Below are positions 1 through 8,385 of a stretch of DNA of 64,000 nt, piece by piece. The notes under the pieces were generated by a model. The model had not been told where the DNA came from and made no database searches. It was given only the letters and a program-made list of their open reading frames with translations. Every line of letters begins with the position of its first letter. Position 1 is the first letter of the stretch. This stretch comes from Paraplanobispora siamensis. Its GTDB lineage: Bacteria; Actinomycetota; Actinomycetes; Streptosporangiales; Streptosporangiaceae. A program made the position numbers and the translations under genes. The DNA lies in NCBI RefSeq assembly GCF_016863175.1, contig NZ_BOOJ01000065.1:33254-97253 (forward strand), written 5' to 3'.

Positions 1-39
1 GTCGCGGAGGTTGGCGTCAGTGGACATCGCTGGGAACAT
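1..39 (-). CDS. 5' end of an unidentified CDS, cut by the window edge
   Basis: Thirteen codons (MFPAMSTDANLRD) run off the left edge on the minus strand, 32 bp after the kinase stop, so this is probably the next gene of that operon. GAAAGG sits close before the first ATG at 39; the internal ATG at 27 (MSTDANLRD) is an equally possible start with wider spacing. Too little protein is present to assign a family. Confidence 0.5.
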   Translation of the reverse strand, partial: MFPAMSTDANLRD

Positions 40-71
40 CACCTTTCGTTCTGTCACGTGACCGCGCCGGG

Positions 72-980
72 TCACAGGCCGGACGGGTCGACGCCGTCCA
101 GGCCCGCGTCGGAGCCGAGGCCGCCGGCGACGCGGGCCGCCACGGCGGTGCCGAGCCGGGCCGAGCCGAGGACGTCGCGGCCCTGGGCCAGACCGGCGAT
201 GAACCCGGCGCAGTAGGCGTCACCGCAGCCGGTGGTGTCGACCACCGGCACGTCCAGGGCGGGCACCCGGGTGATCCCGGAGGCGGTCGCCACCAGGCTG
301 CCCTCGCCGCCCAGGGTGACCAGCACCCCCTTGGGCCCCTCGGCCAGCAGTTTGACCGCGGCCTCCTGGGCGTCGGCGGCCCCGCTCATCATGAGCGCCT
401 GCTCCTCGTTGGGCAGCAGGTAGTCGATGTGCGGAAGAAAAACACGTGCCCCCTGCATCAGATCGGGCATGTTGGACAGGAGGTCCATCGTGACGACCGT
501 CCCCGCGGCCCGCGCCTCGTCCAGCAGGGCGAAGAACCGGGGGTCATGCAGACCCCAGGTCACGTCCATGCCGCCCAGGTGCAGGATCCGCGCGCTCCTG
601 ATCCGCTCGTGGTCCAGGTCGTCGGGCGACAGCACCAGGTTGGCGCCGGGCACGTGGAAGGAGGGACGGCCGCCGTCGGGCCGGATCGGCAGGATCGAGG
701 CGGCGGTCTGCTGGCCGGGCCTGCGCACGATCCCGCCGACGTCCACCCCGTGTCTCGCCATGATCATCAGAAGGAAGTCGCCCAGCTCGTCGTCGCCGAT
801 CGCGCCGGCCGAGGCGACCTCCAGCCCGAGCTTGGCGAGGTCGACGGCGGTCCCGGCTGCGGCGCCCGCCGCCGTGATGCGGATCTGCTCCAGCAGGTGG
901 GTGTCCTGGCCGGCCGGGATCGACTCCACGGGCCGGGCGAGCACGTCCACGATGTGCACCCCGACGGTGACGACAGTCAT
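72..980 (-). CDS. PfkB-family carbohydrate/nucleoside kinase
   Basis: A 302-aa cytoplasmic ribokinase-fold kinase that should phosphorylate a sugar, sugar acid or nucleoside hydroxyl with ATP. The C-terminal PfkB signature DTTGCGDAYCAGF is at residues 248-260, with D254 as the expected catalytic base and the preceding glycines as anion hole. An N-terminal glycine-rich stretch (GAAAGTAVDLAKLG, about 36-49) matches the substrate-side region. Length is normal for the family. ATG at 980 follows a strong GAGGAGGG ribosome site. It diverges from a TetR gene and appears to head an operon running off the window edge. Its promoter carries a palindrome suited to that TetR protein, so repression relieved by a substrate or product is likely (inference). 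Substrate specificity cannot be read from the sequence. Confidence 0.9.
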   Translation of the reverse strand: MTVVTVGVHIVDVLARPVESIPAGQDTHLLEQIRITAAGAAAGTAVDLAKLGLEVASAGAIGDDELGDFLLMIMARHGVDVGGIVRRPGQQTAASILPIRPDGGRPSFHVPGANLVLSPDDLDHERIRSARILHLGGMDVTWGLHDPRFFALLDEARAAGTVVTMDLLSNMPDLMQGARVFLPHIDYLLPNEEQALMMSGAADAQEAAVKLLAEGPKGVLVTLGGEGSLVATASGITRVPALDVPVVDTTGCGDAYCAGFIAGLAQGRDVLGSARLGTAVAARVAGGLGSDAGLDGVDPSGL

Positions 981-1016
981 GGCGAGCCCTCCTCATGTCT
1001 TGACGGTCCTGAGCGG

Positions 1017-1047
1017 ATAATAGACGGGCGCCCGAATACCATGTCAA
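1017..1047 (-). promoter_or_regulatory. Kinase promoter with overlapping TetR-type palindrome
   Basis: On the minus strand a perfect -35 (TTGACA, 1042-1047) is followed 17-19 bp later by a -10-like TCTATT/TATTAT (1017-1024). Between them is a perfect 10-bp palindrome CGGGCGCCCG (1025-1034) inside a wider 26-bp dyad (1017-1042; 9 of 13 base pairs match). A repressor bound here would cover the spacer. The divergent TetR gene starts 31 bp beyond the dyad, so it is the natural candidate. Confidence 0.6.
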
Positions 1048-1072
1048 CGAGCAAGGCGGAGAGGACGGGAAA

Positions 1073-1726
1073 GTGCCGAAGATCGTCGATCACAACGAGC
1101 GTCGCGAAGAGGTCGTCGAGGCCGCGCGCCGCATCATCCTCCGCGAGGGGATCGAGGCGGCCACGACCCGCGCCATCGCCAAGGAGGCCGGGTACTCCAA
1201 CGGCGTGCTCACGCACTACTTCGCCGACAAGGACGACATCATGCTCTCGGCGCTGCGCTCGTCGCACCGCCGCATCGTGGAACGGCTGCGCGCCAAGCTC
1301 TCCGGCCGCACCGGGCTGGCCGCGCTGCGCGAACTGCTCCTGGACAACCTGCCGCTGGACGACGAGCGCACCCAGGAGAGCGGTCTGGAGGTCGGCTTCT
1401 GGAGCCGGAGCCTGACCAGCCCGGCCCTGCTGGAGGCCCAGCGCGCCGAGGCGCGGGAGCTGCACTATCTGGTGCGCAGCCTGCTCGGCGCGGCGGCCGA
1501 CGCGGGCGAGATCGCGACCGCCGAGGACCTCGACGACGTCGCCGAGCGATTGCTCGCCCTGGTCGACGGGCTCAGCGTGCACCGGCTGCTCTATCCCGAC
1601 AGGCTGGGCGCCGGGCGGATGGAGAGGCTCCTGGACGCCGAGCTCGGCCGTCTCCAGGCCTCCCCCGCGTCCCCCCGGCCCGTGCGGGGCCGCGGGGACG
1701 GGGAGGCGTCCCAGAGGAGCGCGTGA
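1073..1726 (+). CDS. TetR/AcrR-family transcriptional regulator
   Basis: A 217-aa one-component regulator. Residues about 10-55 form a typical TetR DNA-binding domain (VVEAARRIILREGIEAATTR, then AIAKEAGYSNGVLTHYF). The rest is a helical ligand-binding and dimerisation domain, ending in a basic low-complexity tail. GTG at 1073 is chosen because GGAGAGGACGGGA precedes it. It is transcribed away from the PfkB kinase and probably controls that operon and itself through the shared intergenic dyad at 1017-1042 (inference). The ligand is unknown. Confidence 0.88.
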   Translation: MPKIVDHNERREEVVEAARRIILREGIEAATTRAIAKEAGYSNGVLTHYFADKDDIMLSALRSSHRRIVERLRAKLSGRTGLAALRELLLDNLPLDDERTQESGLEVGFWSRSLTSPALLEAQRAEARELHYLVRSLLGAAADAGEIATAEDLDDVAERLLALVDGLSVHRLLYPDRLGAGRMERLLDAELGRLQASPASPRPVRGRGDGEASQRSA

Positions 1727-1784
1727 TCCCGGCCCGGTTCACCGGCCGGGCGGGAGCGTTCCAAGACGAGAGGTGATCCCGGCC
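1723..1784 (+). repeat. Duplicated stop-region sequence after the TetR gene
   Basis: The 12-mer GTGATCCCGGCC, which contains the TetR stop codon, occurs at 1723-1734 and again at 1773-1784. It is one of several 3'-end duplications in this window. Confidence 0.55.
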
Positions 1785-1809
1785 GGTCGGTCCCGGCCGG
1801 GGCGGATCA
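1728..1809. terminator. Bidirectional terminator region between convergent genes
   Basis: Two hairpins lie between the TetR gene and the convergent kinase gene. The first is a 7-bp perfect stem at 1728-1750 (CCCGGCC/GGCCGGG). The second runs 1774-1809, with TGATC/GATCA ends and CGGCCGG/CCGGCCG inside, and overlaps the kinase stop codon. Neither has a U tract, which is usual in high-GC actinomycetes. Confidence 0.5.
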
Positions 1810-2592
1810 CAGGAGCGCGTAGACCCGGTCGGCCACTCCCCTGGCCGTGGGCCGCTTGGCGGCGTCCCCGATGCAGGTCTGCACCAGCTCGGCCAGCTCG
1901 GGCTCCAGGTCGCCGACTACCGAGGGCGCGGTGCTGTTGATCTTCCGCAGGGTCAGCAGCGGGTCGTGGGTGGGCAGGTCGCCGTACAGCCCCCTGCCGG
2001 TGGCCGCCCAGTGCAGTGTGGCGCCGAGCGACCACACGTCCCCGGCGGGCGTGGGCTTGTCCCCCTGCAGCAGCGCCGGGTCGGTGAACTCCACCGAGCC
2101 GATCCCGCCCATCCCGGTCACCGTCGCGCCCGGCGTCAGCACCTGCGACAGGCCGAGGTCCGACAGCTTCCCCCCGGTGTCGGTCAGCAGCACGTTGCCC
2201 GGGGTGATGTCGCGGTGCACGATCCCCTCCTCGTGGAGCGCCTGCGCGGCGTGCGCGGCGCAGGCCACGGCGCGCAGCGCGTGCTCCCGCGACGGCGGCT
2301 CGACCGGGCGGCTCAGCGACCCGGCGGGCAGGTACTCCATCGAGTAGTAGAAGATCCCTCCCTGCTGACCCGCGTCGTAAAGCGTCACCAGGTACGGCGA
2401 GCGCACCGCGGCGAACGCCTTCAACTCCCTGGTCGCCCGCCGGAAGGCGTCGGCGCCGGTGCCGCCGAGAACCTTCACCGCGACGAACTCGGTCTCCACC
2501 GGCAGTCGCTCGGGCTTTTTCGCTAAATAGAACTCGCCGTGATTGCCCGCCCCCAGCGATCGGACGAACTCATAATCGGCGATGCCTTCCAC
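1807..2592 (-). CDS. Short soluble Ser/Thr protein kinase with atypical catalytic loop
   Basis: A 261-aa Hanks-type kinase domain with no membrane segment or sensor domain. It shows the glycine loop GAGNHG (14-19), ATP lysine K40, alpha-C glutamate E56, catalytic HRD (126-128) and metal-binding DLG (145-147). Two positions are unusual: the residue two after the catalytic Asp is Thr (HRDITPGN), where Ser/Thr kinases normally have Lys, and DFG is DLG. It may be active or a divergent regulatory kinase. I place the start at GTG 2592, which has GGAGGGGAG seven bases upstream and puts the glycine loop at its usual distance. The open frame continues to 2682 but that extension has no kinase character. 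It diverges from the antiporter gene. Substrates are unknown; the FHA protein at 4777 is a possible reader of such phosphorylation (inference). Confidence 0.85.
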   Translation of the reverse strand: MEGIADYEFVRSLGAGNHGEFYLAKKPERLPVETEFVAVKVLGGTGADAFRRATRELKAFAAVRSPYLVTLYDAGQQGGIFYYSMEYLPAGSLSRPVEPPSREHALRAVACAAHAAQALHEEGIVHRDITPGNVLLTDTGGKLSDLGLSQVLTPGATVTGMGGIGSVEFTDPALLQGDKPTPAGDVWSLGATLHWAATGRGLYGDLPTHDPLLTLRKINSTAPSVVGDLEPELAELVQTCIGDAAKRPTARGVADRVYALL

Positions 2593-2703
2593 CGGCGCTC
2601 TCCCCTCCTTGCCGCCGATCCATTCCCGGCGGCGTTCTCCACACGGTAACGTCGCCTGGTCATTGTCGGGGCTTTTCTTCACTTACGGGAAGCGTGTTCA
2701 CCG

Positions 2704-4695
2704 GTGCTCCACATGGATCTGCTCCTGCTCGACCTGGTGATCGTCCTGGCCGTCGCACGGCTGTTCGGTGCCCTGGCCCGGCGTCTCGGCCAACCACCGG
2801 TGGTGGGCGAGATCCTGGCCGGCATCCTGCTCGGTCCCACCCTGCTCGGCCCGCTGCTGGGTGAGACCCTCTTCGGCCCGGAGATGAAACCTCCGCTGCA
2901 GGCTCTGGCCAATGTCGGCCTCGTCCTGTTCATGTTCGTCGTCGGCCTGGAACTGGACCAGAAACTGGTGCGGGGCAAGGGCCGCATCGCGGTGACCGTC
3001 GCGCTCGGCTCGACGCTGCTGCCGTTCGTGCTGGGCTGCGGGCTCGCGCTGTTCATCGCCGGCGACCACGTCGGCGGGGACAAGACCCTGCCGTTCGTGC
3101 TGTTCATGGGGGCGGCGATGGCCGCCACCGCCTTCCCCGTGCTGGCCCGCATCCTCACCGACCGGGGCATGCAGCGCATCACTCTCGGCGGCCTGTCCCT
3201 GGCCGCCGCCGCGGTGATCGACGTGCTCGCTTGGACCGTTCTAGCGGTGGTGGTGGCCGTGGCCGGGGCGGGGGACGCCGAGGGCCAGTGGAAGGTCCTG
3301 CTGGCGCTGCCGTACGCGCTGGTGATGTTCCTGGTGGTCCGCCCCCTGCTGGCCCGGCTGGTGCCCGCCTACGAGCGGGCCGGGCGGCTGACGCCCTCGC
3401 TGCTGTCGCTGGTGCTCATCGGCCTGATCGCCTCGGCCTGGGCGACCGAGTGGATGCACGTGCACTTCATCTTCGGGGCGTTCCTGTTCGGCGCGGTGAT
3501 GCCGCGCGAGGGCGCCGAGCGGCTCAACCACGAGATCCTGGAGCGCCTGGAGCAGCTGGCCGTCCTGCTGCTGCTGCCGATGTTCTTCGTGGTGGCCGGG
3601 CTCAACGTGAACCTGCGCGCGCTGGACCTGTCCAGCCTGGGCGTCCTGGCCGCGATCCTGGCGGTGGCGATCGGCGGCAAGATGCTGGGCTCCTACGCCG
3701 CGGCCCGCATGCAGGCGGTGCCCTCGCGGCAGTCGTGGGCGCTGGCCACCCTGCTGAACACCCGGGGGCTGACCGAGATCGTCATCCTCACCGTCGGCCT
3801 GCAGAAGGGCGTGCTCGACAACGAGCTGTACTCGCTGATGGTCGTGATGGCGCTGGTCACCACCGGCATGACCGGCCCGCTGCTGCGCAGGATCTATCCC
3901 GACCGGCGGGTGGCCCGCGACATCGCCGAGGCCGAGCGCGCCGCCCTCGGGGTGACCGCCGCGCACCGGGTGCTGGCCGTCGTCCCCGAGCCGCCCGCCG
4001 AGCAGGGCCCGCTGGTGGACCTGGCCGCCACCCTGGCCCGCGTGAAGTCCCCCTCCGAGGTGGCCCTGGTCCACCTGCGGCCCTACCCCAGCGGCCGGCT
4101 GGAGGTCGGCACCGGCCTGTCGTCGGAGCTGGCCGAGATGGCCGAGACGCTGCACGAGCTGGAGGAGCTGGCCGGCACCGCCAGGGTGCAGGGCTCGCAG
4201 TCCCGGGTGGTCAGCCGCTTCGCCACCGACGTGGCCGTCGAGCTGCCCGAGGTGGTCGGCGGGGCCGAGCCCGACCTGGTGGTGCTGCCCGCGGGCGTGC
4301 CCGGCTACGCCGAGGTCCGCGCCGCGGCCGTGTGCCGCGTGGTGACCGTGCTCTCCCCCGACCAGACCGAGGCCGCCGAGTTCGGGACCGGACCCGTCGC
4401 GGTGCACCACGGCTCCGACGCCGCCACCCACGTGGCGCTCATCCTGGCGCTGCTGCGCGACCGGCCGCTGGTCGTCACCGGGGGCGGCCGGGCCTCCTCG
4501 CTGGCCCAGCGGCTGAGCAAGCTTGGGGTGCGGGCCACCGCGGGCGAGGCCCCGGCCGGGGCGCTGGTCGTGGCGCCCGACAACGGGACCGTTCCGGGCG
4601 GCACGCACCTGCTGGTGCGCGCCGAGCAGGACGCCGACCCGGTCGACTGGGCCGCCGCGGTCGCCGCCCTGCGCACCCCGGTCGCCCAGCCCTGA
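2704..4695 (+). CDS. CPA2-family cation/proton antiporter with C-terminal cytosolic domain
   Basis: A 663-aa membrane protein. Residues about 1-400 form 11-13 hydrophobic helices typical of the Na+(K+)/H+ exchanger fold (GQPPVVGEILAGILLGPTLL near the N-terminus, LFMFVVGLELD near residue 80, LNTRGLTEIVILTVGL later). Residues about 415-660 are soluble and resemble paired universal-stress-like domains, common in actinobacterial members. It would exchange monovalent cations for protons at the cytoplasmic membrane. GTG 2704 or ATG 2713 could be the start; neither has a strong ribosome site. It diverges from the Ser/Thr kinase across about 110 bp. Confidence 0.88.
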   Translation: MLHMDLLLLDLVIVLAVARLFGALARRLGQPPVVGEILAGILLGPTLLGPLLGETLFGPEMKPPLQALANVGLVLFMFVVGLELDQKLVRGKGRIAVTVALGSTLLPFVLGCGLALFIAGDHVGGDKTLPFVLFMGAAMAATAFPVLARILTDRGMQRITLGGLSLAAAAVIDVLAWTVLAVVVAVAGAGDAEGQWKVLLALPYALVMFLVVRPLLARLVPAYERAGRLTPSLLSLVLIGLIASAWATEWMHVHFIFGAFLFGAVMPREGAERLNHEILERLEQLAVLLLLPMFFVVAGLNVNLRALDLSSLGVLAAILAVAIGGKMLGSYAAARMQAVPSRQSWALATLLNTRGLTEIVILTVGLQKGVLDNELYSLMVVMALVTTGMTGPLLRRIYPDRRVARDIAEAERAALGVTAAHRVLAVVPEPPAEQGPLVDLAATLARVKSPSEVALVHLRPYPSGRLEVGTGLSSELAEMAETLHELEELAGTARVQGSQSRVVSRFATDVAVELPEVVGGAEPDLVVLPAGVPGYAEVRAAAVCRVVTVLSPDQTEAAEFGTGPVAVHHGSDAATHVALILALLRDRPLVVTGGGRASSLAQRLSKLGVRATAGEAPAGALVVAPDNGTVPGGTHLLVRAEQDADPVDWAAAVAALRTPVAQP

Positions 4696-4715
4696 GGGTC
4701 CCCCGGCCCCTGAGG

Positions 4716-4764
4716 ACACGCGAGGGGCGGGCCGGGGCCTCATGGCCCCGCCCGCCCCTCCGCC
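4716..4764. terminator. Strong bidirectional terminator hairpin
   Basis: A 17-bp GC stem (4722-4739 with 4744-4760; one bulged C, loop TCAT) lies between the convergent antiporter and FHA genes. It is large enough to serve both. Confidence 0.75.
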
Positions 4765-4776
4765 GTGTCGCCGCTC

Positions 4777-6258
4777 TCAGCTGTTGCGGTGCGACTCGTA
4801 GCGCATGGTGCGCGAGACGCCGATGCGCACGGTCGTGCCGGGCGCGATCGTGACCGGCTCGTTCGGCGGGATGTCGTAGAAGTTCGGGTCGCCGGGCGGC
4901 TGGATCTGGGTGCCGTTGACCGAGCCCAGGTCGACCAGGTTGACGTCCCAGCCGTCCAGCGCCACACGCAGGTGGCGGCGGGACACCGAGCCGTCGGGGC
5001 TGGTGACCTTGGCCGGGCGGACCGCGCCCTCGGCGACCTCCGGGGCCCGCTCGGGGTCGCGCCCGAGCAGGTAGTCGGTGTCCAGGCGCAGCGTCATGCC
5101 GTCGTCCAGCAGCAGCACGCCCAGCGGCGGGCGCGGCCCCTTGTAGGGCACGAGCGTGCGCTGCACCAGCGCGATGCCGCAGACCGCGCAGTACGGCACC
5201 CGCGGGTCGTTGAAGTGGTCGTTCTTGCAGTCGACGCCGTAGACCAGGGGCCGCGATTCGGGCTCGGGCATCATCGGCATGTCCGGCGCGGTCCCCGAGG
5301 GGCCGGAGGGGCCGGGGGTCAGCAGCTCGTACTCGAACGACTCGTTGCGGACGTCGATCGGGTCGCCGCCCATCCCGTTGGCCCGTGCGGTGTCGATGTC
5401 CTCGTGCGAGGGCATCGCGGGGGCCGATCCGGACCCCGGCCCCTGGGACGGGACCGCGGGCATGGGCTCGGAGTGCCACCCCTGGGGAGCGGGGGCCTGC
5501 TGCTCCATCGGCGGGCCCGCCGGCGGGTAGGGGTCGGCCGGGCCCAGCGGGTACGGCGGCGGCCCCGCCGGGGCGGGCTCCATCACGGGTCCGGGCCGCT
5601 GCTCCATGGGCGGACCGGCGGGCTCCATCGGCGGCGGTCCCCAGTCGGGGGCCATCGACGGGCCGGGGGCCGGACCGGGTCCGGCTCCCATCGGGGACAT
5701 CGGGGGCATCGGGGGCGCCTGGGACTCGGCCTGGACCGGTGCCGGGGCGGGCTGGGCCGCGCGCATGGGCGGCTGCGCCGCCTCGCCCATCTCCGCCGGG
5801 TCCCACTGGACCCCGCCTCCGGAGATCACGCCGCCGTCCAGCCGGGCGAAGCGGTGCGCCGCACCGGCGTCGGGCAGGCGCAGCTCGACCCGGGTGACCG
5901 GGCCGGGCACCAGCCGGTCGGACCAGGTGAGCGCGTCGCGCCCGGCCAGGCGCACCTCTCCCGCGGAACCGGTGACCGACGCCGAGGCCTGGCCGCTGAC
6001 CAGCACGGCGACGCCCTCGGGCACGTGACCGGCGACGGCGCACGCCACGGGCTCGCCCATCATGGCGGCCAGCACCTGGGCGACGCGCCGGGCCAGGGCC
6101 CGCCCGTCGCCGCCCGAGGCCGCGGTCTCCCGCACCGCCCCCAGCAGATCCTCCGCCACGGCCTCGGCCGCGTCGCACACCAGCAGCAGCCCGCCCACAT
6201 GGGCGACCAGCCCGTTGCCCGGAAGCGGACGCACCACCCCGAAGCCCTGGTCGGTCAC
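4777..6258 (-). CDS. Proline-rich zinc-ribbon and FHA domain protein
   Basis: A 493-aa protein. Residues about 1-170 form an alpha/beta domain that begins at once with a roadblock-like pattern. Residues about 190-320 are a disordered Pro/Met/Gly linker with repeats such as GPPMEP and GPPMEQ. Then come a zinc-ribbon-like Cys/His cluster (CKNDHFNDPRVPYCAVCG, about 346-364) and a C-terminal FHA domain with the full phosphothreonine signature GR...SRRH...NGT. It should bind phosphothreonine peptides. The start is GTG 6258, preceded by GGAGGGAG and overlapping the upstream stop by GTGA, so translation is coupled to the membrane-protein gene. The frame stays open to 6483 but that extension overlaps the upstream gene. 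It is third in an operon after the oxidoreductase and the membrane protein, and that association is the main clue to its job. Confidence 0.85.
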   Translation of the reverse strand: MTDQGFGVVRPLPGNGLVAHVGGLLLVCDAAEAVAEDLLGAVRETAASGGDGRALARRVAQVLAAMMGEPVACAVAGHVPEGVAVLVSGQASASVTGSAGEVRLAGRDALTWSDRLVPGPVTRVELRLPDAGAAHRFARLDGGVISGGGVQWDPAEMGEAAQPPMRAAQPAPAPVQAESQAPPMPPMSPMGAGPGPAPGPSMAPDWGPPPMEPAGPPMEQRPGPVMEPAPAGPPPYPLGPADPYPPAGPPMEQQAPAPQGWHSEPMPAVPSQGPGSGSAPAMPSHEDIDTARANGMGGDPIDVRNESFEYELLTPGPSGPSGTAPDMPMMPEPESRPLVYGVDCKNDHFNDPRVPYCAVCGIALVQRTLVPYKGPRPPLGVLLLDDGMTLRLDTDYLLGRDPERAPEVAEGAVRPAKVTSPDGSVSRRHLRVALDGWDVNLVDLGSVNGTQIQPPGDPNFYDIPPNEPVTIAPGTTVRIGVSRTMRYESHRNS

Positions 6259-6692
6259 AGAACTCTCCCTCCCCGGAAACGCCATCGGATGAACGGAACC
6301 CTCATCGGACCGTTCGCCACTAGCCACATGGATACCCAGACGACGGTGAAGTGCGTCCAGAACGCGGCCGCCGGAATCGGGTCGATGAAACCGACCGCAC
6401 CGGACCGTAGCAAAAAGTACAGCAGAAGACCTTCGGGAACGAGAGTGAGCAAACCGAACATGGTCGGCCAGTCCTTCTCCCACCTGAACTGCATGAGGAA
6501 GTGATAGATCAGCTCCCAGACGATGCCCAGCACCCCCACCGCCACCAGGACGAGCAGACCGGTGACATAGAGCTCGCTGAGCGGGGCGGTCACGCCCGGC
6601 ACGATCGGCATGATGAGCAGCGTGACCACCACGCCGACGGTGGCCAGCAGGAACAGGCGCGTCTGGATGCGCCCGATCAGGGTCGGAACCAC
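6255..6692 (-). CDS. Small four-helix membrane protein of the FHA operon
   Basis: A 145-aa integral membrane protein of unknown family. It has about four hydrophobic helices: RLFLLATVGVVVTLLIMPIV, a helix around LYVTGLLVLVAVGVLGIVWE, MFGLLTLVPEGLLLYFLL, and AAFWTHFTVVWVSMWLVANG. It ends in a basic stretch (RVPFIRWRFRGGRVL). The start is GTG 6692, with AAGGAG seven bases upstream; the frame extends to 6737 into the preceding gene. It sits 11 bp after the oxidoreductase and shares GTGA with the FHA gene, so the three are made together. It is a plausible membrane anchor or electron or signal partner for its soluble neighbours (inference). Confidence 0.8.
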   Translation of the reverse strand: MVPTLIGRIQTRLFLLATVGVVVTLLIMPIVPGVTAPLSELYVTGLLVLVAVGVLGIVWELIYHFLMQFRWEKDWPTMFGLLTLVPEGLLLYFLLRSGAVGFIDPIPAAAFWTHFTVVWVSMWLVANGPMRVPFIRWRFRGGRVL

Positions 6693-6703
6693 GGAGACAC
6701 TCC

Positions 6704-8239
6704 TTATACCGGCGAGTTGAAGGCCCACTTGAACCACTGCGCGGTCGAGCGCAGCGGCCCCATCTTCTTGACGAACCCGCGCCTGGCCAGGTCGTCGGCG
6801 ATCTCCTGGGCCGCGATCTGCAGCCCGAGGAAGGTGTCGACGCCGGGGAAGTAGCCGCCGAGGGTGGCCGACCCGGAGGCGTACAGCGCGCCGTCGCCGT
6901 TGGCGGTCCCCTTCACCTCGAAGTGGCGCTCCACCTCCAGGCGGCCGACCGGATTGCGGTAGGCGCCGCTGTGCTGCAGCAGGTCCGCGAAGATGCGGTG
7001 CTCGGAGATGTCGGCCTCCAGTCCCGTGCAGTCGATGATGTAGTCGGCCACCGGCTCACGGATGATGCCGTCGTTGCTGCGCACGTAGCTGACCAGCCGG
7101 CCGTCCTCGGTGCGCTCCACCCGGTCCACCGTGCCCTGCACGGCGTGGTAGTAGCCGCCCTCGCGCCCGGCGCGCATCTGCTCCTGCCAGTGCCGCCGGT
7201 AGGGGGTGTTGGTGCCGCCCATCTGCTTGTACTTGGCCGCGCGCTCGGCGCCCTCCAGCTTGCGCATCTCCGCCTTGAGCTGGCCGCCCCACACCGACTT
7301 GGGATAGTTGAACCCCTGGTAGGCCCAGCCGTCGCCGCCCTTGCGCCGCGACCACAGGTGCGGGCCGTGGGAGCCGGTGATGAAGGTCCGGAAGATGTGG
7401 ATGATCTGGGTCTGGAGCCCGAACTTCTTGCGGTCGTCGAACAGGCGCTGGAGCACCCGGGAGGCGACGATGCCGCCGCCCCGGATGACCACCGTGCCGG
7501 GCCGGGTCTTGAGGAACTCGTAGACCTGCTCGTGCGGCTCGTAGGCGTTGACGACGTGCTGGTAGTCGGAGTACTTCGTGCGGAACTCCTGCAGGTCGGG
7601 CAGGAACTTCAGGCCCGGGTAGCCGACCGCGATGTGGACGAACCGCGAGCGGAAGATGATGCGCTTGGTGGGCGCCGCCCCCTCGGGCGGGGTGACGACG
7701 GTGAAGTAGCCGCCGCCGGCCCTCTTGCGCACCATGCGGACCTGGCCCTTGACCAGCATGTCCCAGTAGTTGATGCGCTTGGCCTCGCGCTCCAGGTTCT
7801 CGAAGACGGTCCCGGCGCGCGGCGTCCAGTAGTCGTTCAGGAGCGGCTCGGTGAACAGCTGCCACAGGTAGGCCGGGTTCTTGTCCTTCCAGGCCTCCTC
7901 CAGCGCGTAGGAGGGGAAGCCCCACAGGTTGTCGGGGCGCGAGGAGGAGTCGGAGCGGATCCGCTCGCCGCGCGGGATCTGCGAACACCTGGTGAGGAAC
8001 TCGTAGGTCTGCCACGGGTGGTCGATGTTGGAGATGACCCGCATCTGCGAGGTGGGGACCCCGTAGATCCGCAGATAGTCGACGGTCACGAACGACCCGA
8101 TGCCCCCGCCCACGGTGAGGAAGGGGATGTCGTACATGGGAATGCCCGCGGACGCGACCATGTGGTCGGTCCACTCGGAGGTGCCGAGGAGTTCCGGCGT
8201 CAGGTCACCGGCCGAGGCCGGCGTGCTGGGGGGTGCCAA
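6704..8239 (-). CDS. FAD/NAD(P)-binding oxidoreductase, monooxygenase-like
   Basis: A 511-aa flavoprotein-like enzyme. A dinucleotide-binding GGGIGSF motif (44-50) follows a beta strand, and a second nucleotide motif VVIRGGGIVASRVLQR lies near residue 250, the two-Rossmann layout of FAD/NAD(P)H monooxygenases and disulfide reductases. It ends with a typical GDGALYASGSATLGGYFPGVDTF-type FAD segment. No signal peptide is seen. The start is TTG 8239 with GAGGG ten bases upstream; no ATG or GTG nearby fits better. It leads the oxidoreductase-membrane-FHA operon. It could be a hydroxylase or a quinone/NADH-type reductase; there are no siderophore or NRPS genes nearby to support an ornithine/lysine hydroxylase role. 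Confidence 0.75.
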   Translation of the reverse strand: MAPPSTPASAGDLTPELLGTSEWTDHMVASAGIPMYDIPFLTVGGGIGSFVTVDYLRIYGVPTSQMRVISNIDHPWQTYEFLTRCSQIPRGERIRSDSSSRPDNLWGFPSYALEEAWKDKNPAYLWQLFTEPLLNDYWTPRAGTVFENLEREAKRINYWDMLVKGQVRMVRKRAGGGYFTVVTPPEGAAPTKRIIFRSRFVHIAVGYPGLKFLPDLQEFRTKYSDYQHVVNAYEPHEQVYEFLKTRPGTVVIRGGGIVASRVLQRLFDDRKKFGLQTQIIHIFRTFITGSHGPHLWSRRKGGDGWAYQGFNYPKSVWGGQLKAEMRKLEGAERAAKYKQMGGTNTPYRRHWQEQMRAGREGGYYHAVQGTVDRVERTEDGRLVSYVRSNDGIIREPVADYIIDCTGLEADISEHRIFADLLQHSGAYRNPVGRLEVERHFEVKGTANGDGALYASGSATLGGYFPGVDTFLGLQIAAQEIADDLARRGFVKKMGPLRSTAQWFKWAFNSPV

Positions 8240-8385
8240 TGTGATGCGTCCCTCGAAGATACGTGGCCAACCGGTTCAGTTGGCCAGAAGATTAGTCCCG
8301 GTCCGCGCCGAAAACGAGTGGGACAGATCGGGCGATCTTTTCCCCCGCGCCGATGTTCTGCCCCTTGTCTCGTTCCAACGCAATC

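Noticed and set aside
6704..8239. Siderophore ornithine/lysine N-hydroxylase
   Set aside because: The Rossmann layout is compatible, but there are no NRPS, siderophore transport or acetyltransferase genes nearby and the operon partners are an FHA and a membrane protein.
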